Of a stretch of 5,970 nucleotides of DNA, positions 4,863 to 5,970 are shown in pieces. Origin of the DNA: Holophagaceae bacterium UBA706 (GTDB taxonomy: Bacteria > Acidobacteriota > Holophagae > Holophagales > Holophagaceae). Position numbers and translations under genes: made by a program. Within the stretch, counting starts at the first letter, position 1; each line of letters opens with the position of its first letter. The stretch spans positions 1 to 5,970 of the forward strand of contig DBME01000121.1 in NCBI GenBank assembly GCA_002298155.1, read 5' to 3'. The notes beneath the pieces were generated by a model, which was given only the letters and a program-made list of their open reading frames with translations, ran no database searches and was not told where the DNA came from.

Positions 4863-5806
4863 TGCGAATCCTCCAGCACGGCCTCGAGGACGCGCCCCCC
4901 GTGGGCCCCTGCGTGCTCACCCTCGGCAACTTCGACGGCGTCCACGCGGCGCATCGTACCGTGCTGGAACTGGCCGCATCCCGTGCGCGGGAACGCGGCA
5001 TCCCCGCGGCCGTGCTCACCTTCGATCCCCACCCCGCCGTGGTGGTGGCGCCCGAACGCAAGCCCCGGCTCCTCATGACGCTATCGCAGCGCCTGGAGGC
5101 CTTCCGTGGCGCGGGTGTCGACATCGCCTGGGTGATCCCCTTCAGCCGCGCGTTCTCCGAACTGAGCCCCCTCTCCTTCCTTCATGGGGTCGAAAGAGCC
5201 CTGGCCCCGCGGGAGCTGCATGTGGGCAGACAGTTCCGTTTCGGCAAGGACCGCGCCGGCGACTTCGCAACCCTGGAGGCCTGGGGCGCCCAGGCCGCCT
5301 GCGAGATCCACGGCCATGCGCTGCGCGCGTACGATGGCGGCTACCTTTCCTCCACGCGCATCCGCGCCGCCCTTGAGGCCGGGGATGTGGAGGAAGCCGC
5401 CGCGCTGCTGGGCCATCCCTACGCCCTCACGGGAATCGTCGTGGAAGGCGAACGCAGGGGACGCCATCTCGGTTTCCCCACCGCCAACCTCGCCTGGGAC
5501 CAGGAGCAGCTTCCCGCCTTCGGTGTCTACGTGACGGACGTGACGGGCCCCCATCTGGACGGATGCCTGCGCGGCATGACGAACGTAGGCGCCAAGCCAA
5601 CGTTCGAAGGCATGCCCATCACCGTGGAGACGCATCTGCCCGGCTTCTCGGGTGATCTCTACGGAAAGCATCTGGAAGTGCGATTCCTGCACCGCCTGCG
5701 CGGAGAGATGAAGTTCTCGGGCGTGGATGCGCTCCGTGACCAGATAACCCGCGACGTGGCGGAGGGATTGGCCTGGCGTCCGAACCCTTCCGAGAGCATT
5801 TCGTAA
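4859..5806 (+). CDS. ribF: bifunctional riboflavin kinase/FMN adenylyltransferase (FAD synthetase) RibF
   Basis: RibF makes FMN from riboflavin and then FAD in the cytoplasm. The product has 315 residues, the usual length. Residues 15-180 are the adenylyltransferase domain: GNFDGVHAAH (23-32), FDPHP, and SSTRIR (164-169). Residues 185-308 are the flavokinase domain: GR-x-LGFPTANL (205-211 for GFPTANL), P-x-x-GVYV, VGAKPTF, VETHL with the probable catalytic Glu257, and LYGK...RLRGEMKF. Oddity: the nucleotide-binding HxGH motif reads HAAH (Ala31 for Gly); both histidines remain. Two consecutive ATGs exist: 4859 overlaps the terC stop by 4 nt; 4862 stands 7 nt from the AAGG at 4851-4854 and may be the one used, shortening the protein by one residue. 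Coupling to a terC-family gene has no obvious functional reason. Confidence 0.96.
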   Translation: MMRILQHGLEDAPPVGPCVLTLGNFDGVHAAHRTVLELAASRARERGIPAAVLTFDPHPAVVVAPERKPRLLMTLSQRLEAFRGAGVDIAWVIPFSRAFSELSPLSFLHGVERALAPRELHVGRQFRFGKDRAGDFATLEAWGAQAACEIHGHALRAYDGGYLSSTRIRAALEAGDVEEAAALLGHPYALTGIVVEGERRGRHLGFPTANLAWDQEQLPAFGVYVTDVTGPHLDGCLRGMTNVGAKPTFEGMPITVETHLPGFSGDLYGKHLEVRFLHRLRGEMKFSGVDALRDQITRDVAEGLAWRPNPSESIS

Positions 5807-5810
5807 GGGC

Positions 5811-5838
5811 CTCTTTGCCAGTGTTTACAGGCAAAGGG
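5811..5838 (+). terminator. hairpin just downstream of ribF, possible terminator
   Basis: CTCTTTGCC (5811-5819) pairs with GGCAAAGGG (5830-5838), 9 bp including one T-G wobble, with a 10-nt loop, starting 4 nt after the ribF stop. The position fits a terminator, but no T-run follows on the plus strand, so it may instead stabilise the 3' end or act with Rho. Confidence 0.45.
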
Positions 5839-5970
5839 AAGGACGGGGCCACGGTCGGATCCAAACTCCCAGCGGGTCCACGAAGAAAAATGCTTGCAAT
5901 ACCCCATTGCTGGTGTATTCTAGATTTCTGCCGCGATTGAGGTTGCGGGGTCGGAAAGGAAAGCAAGCCT
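5839..5970. other. non-coding right end of the window
   Basis: The 132 bases after the ribF hairpin hold no convincing coding frame on either strand. They contain a promoter-like element, a short hairpin (CCGCGA 5931-5936 with TTGCGG 5943-5948, loop of 6), and a purine-rich AAAGGAAAG near 5955-5963 that could be a ribosome binding site for a gene starting just outside. No tRNA or rRNA sequence was recognised. Confidence 0.5.
5894..5921 (+). promoter_or_regulatory. sigma70-like promoter reading off the right edge
   Basis: TTGCAA (5894-5899, four of six matches to TTGACA) and TATTCT (5916-5921, four of six matches to TATAAT) are separated by 16 bp, with an A-run (GAAGAAAAA, 5882-5890) just upstream resembling an UP element. 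This is a clearly AT-richer patch than the surrounding DNA. Transcription would start near 5928. The gene served is not in the window. Confidence 0.5.

Noticed and set aside
1..5970. CRISPR array, insertion sequence, tRNA or rRNA gene
   Set aside because: No regularly spaced repeats, transposase motifs, terminal inverted repeats or recognisable RNA gene sequence were seen on either strand.

Overview
The window is GC-rich bacterial DNA, densely packed, with almost no spare intergenic sequence. It carries core housekeeping genes beside a FliW-CsrA flagellar post-transcriptional switch. Strong GC bias, several TTG starts and long antisense shadow frames point to a free-living, flagellated, high-GC diderm (a peroxiredoxin carries a Sec-type signal peptide). 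FliW-CsrA pairing is known from Firmicutes, spirochaetes, Epsilonproteobacteria, some Deltaproteobacteria and Acidobacteriota. I lean towards a Holophaga/Geothrix-like acidobacterium, but that is a weak inference.

Layout. (1) Positions 1-2226, minus strand, are read rnd (RNase D) - fliW - csrA - yjfB-like - a further gene of which only the start codon lies inside the left edge. Gaps after fliW are 14-20 bp, so fliW, csrA, the yjfB-like gene and the next gene look like one operon; rnd is 54 bp upstream of fliW. (2) Positions 2273-2542, plus strand, hold a half-size GDT1/UPF0016 membrane protein, divergent from rnd across 46 bp. (3) Positions 2592-3875, minus strand, hold rsmE followed by an exported PrxQ/Bcp-type peroxiredoxin, with a possible intrinsic terminator in the convergent gap. 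(4) Positions 3915-5806, plus strand, hold a TerC/Alx-family membrane protein overlapping by 4 nt with ribF (riboflavin kinase/FAD synthetase), then a hairpin. (5) Positions 5839-5970 have no gene, but contain a sigma70-like promoter pointing off the right edge.

How the genes fit together. In the FliW-CsrA switch of other bacteria, FliW bound to flagellin releases CsrA, which then represses flagellin translation; when flagellin is exported, free FliW sequesters CsrA. Here FliW is two full FliW domains fused in tandem in one 260-residue chain, and the neighbouring CsrA has a long C-terminal tail and an Asn55-Arg-Ala-Ala stretch like that of Bacillus CsrA. This double FliW is the most unusual object in the window. 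Secondary points are possible CsrA target sites in the csrA and yjfB-like gene starts, two families linked to Mn2+ transport (GDT1 and TerC) within 1.4 kb, and non-consensus residues in the RibF HxGH motif and in conserved RsmE motifs.
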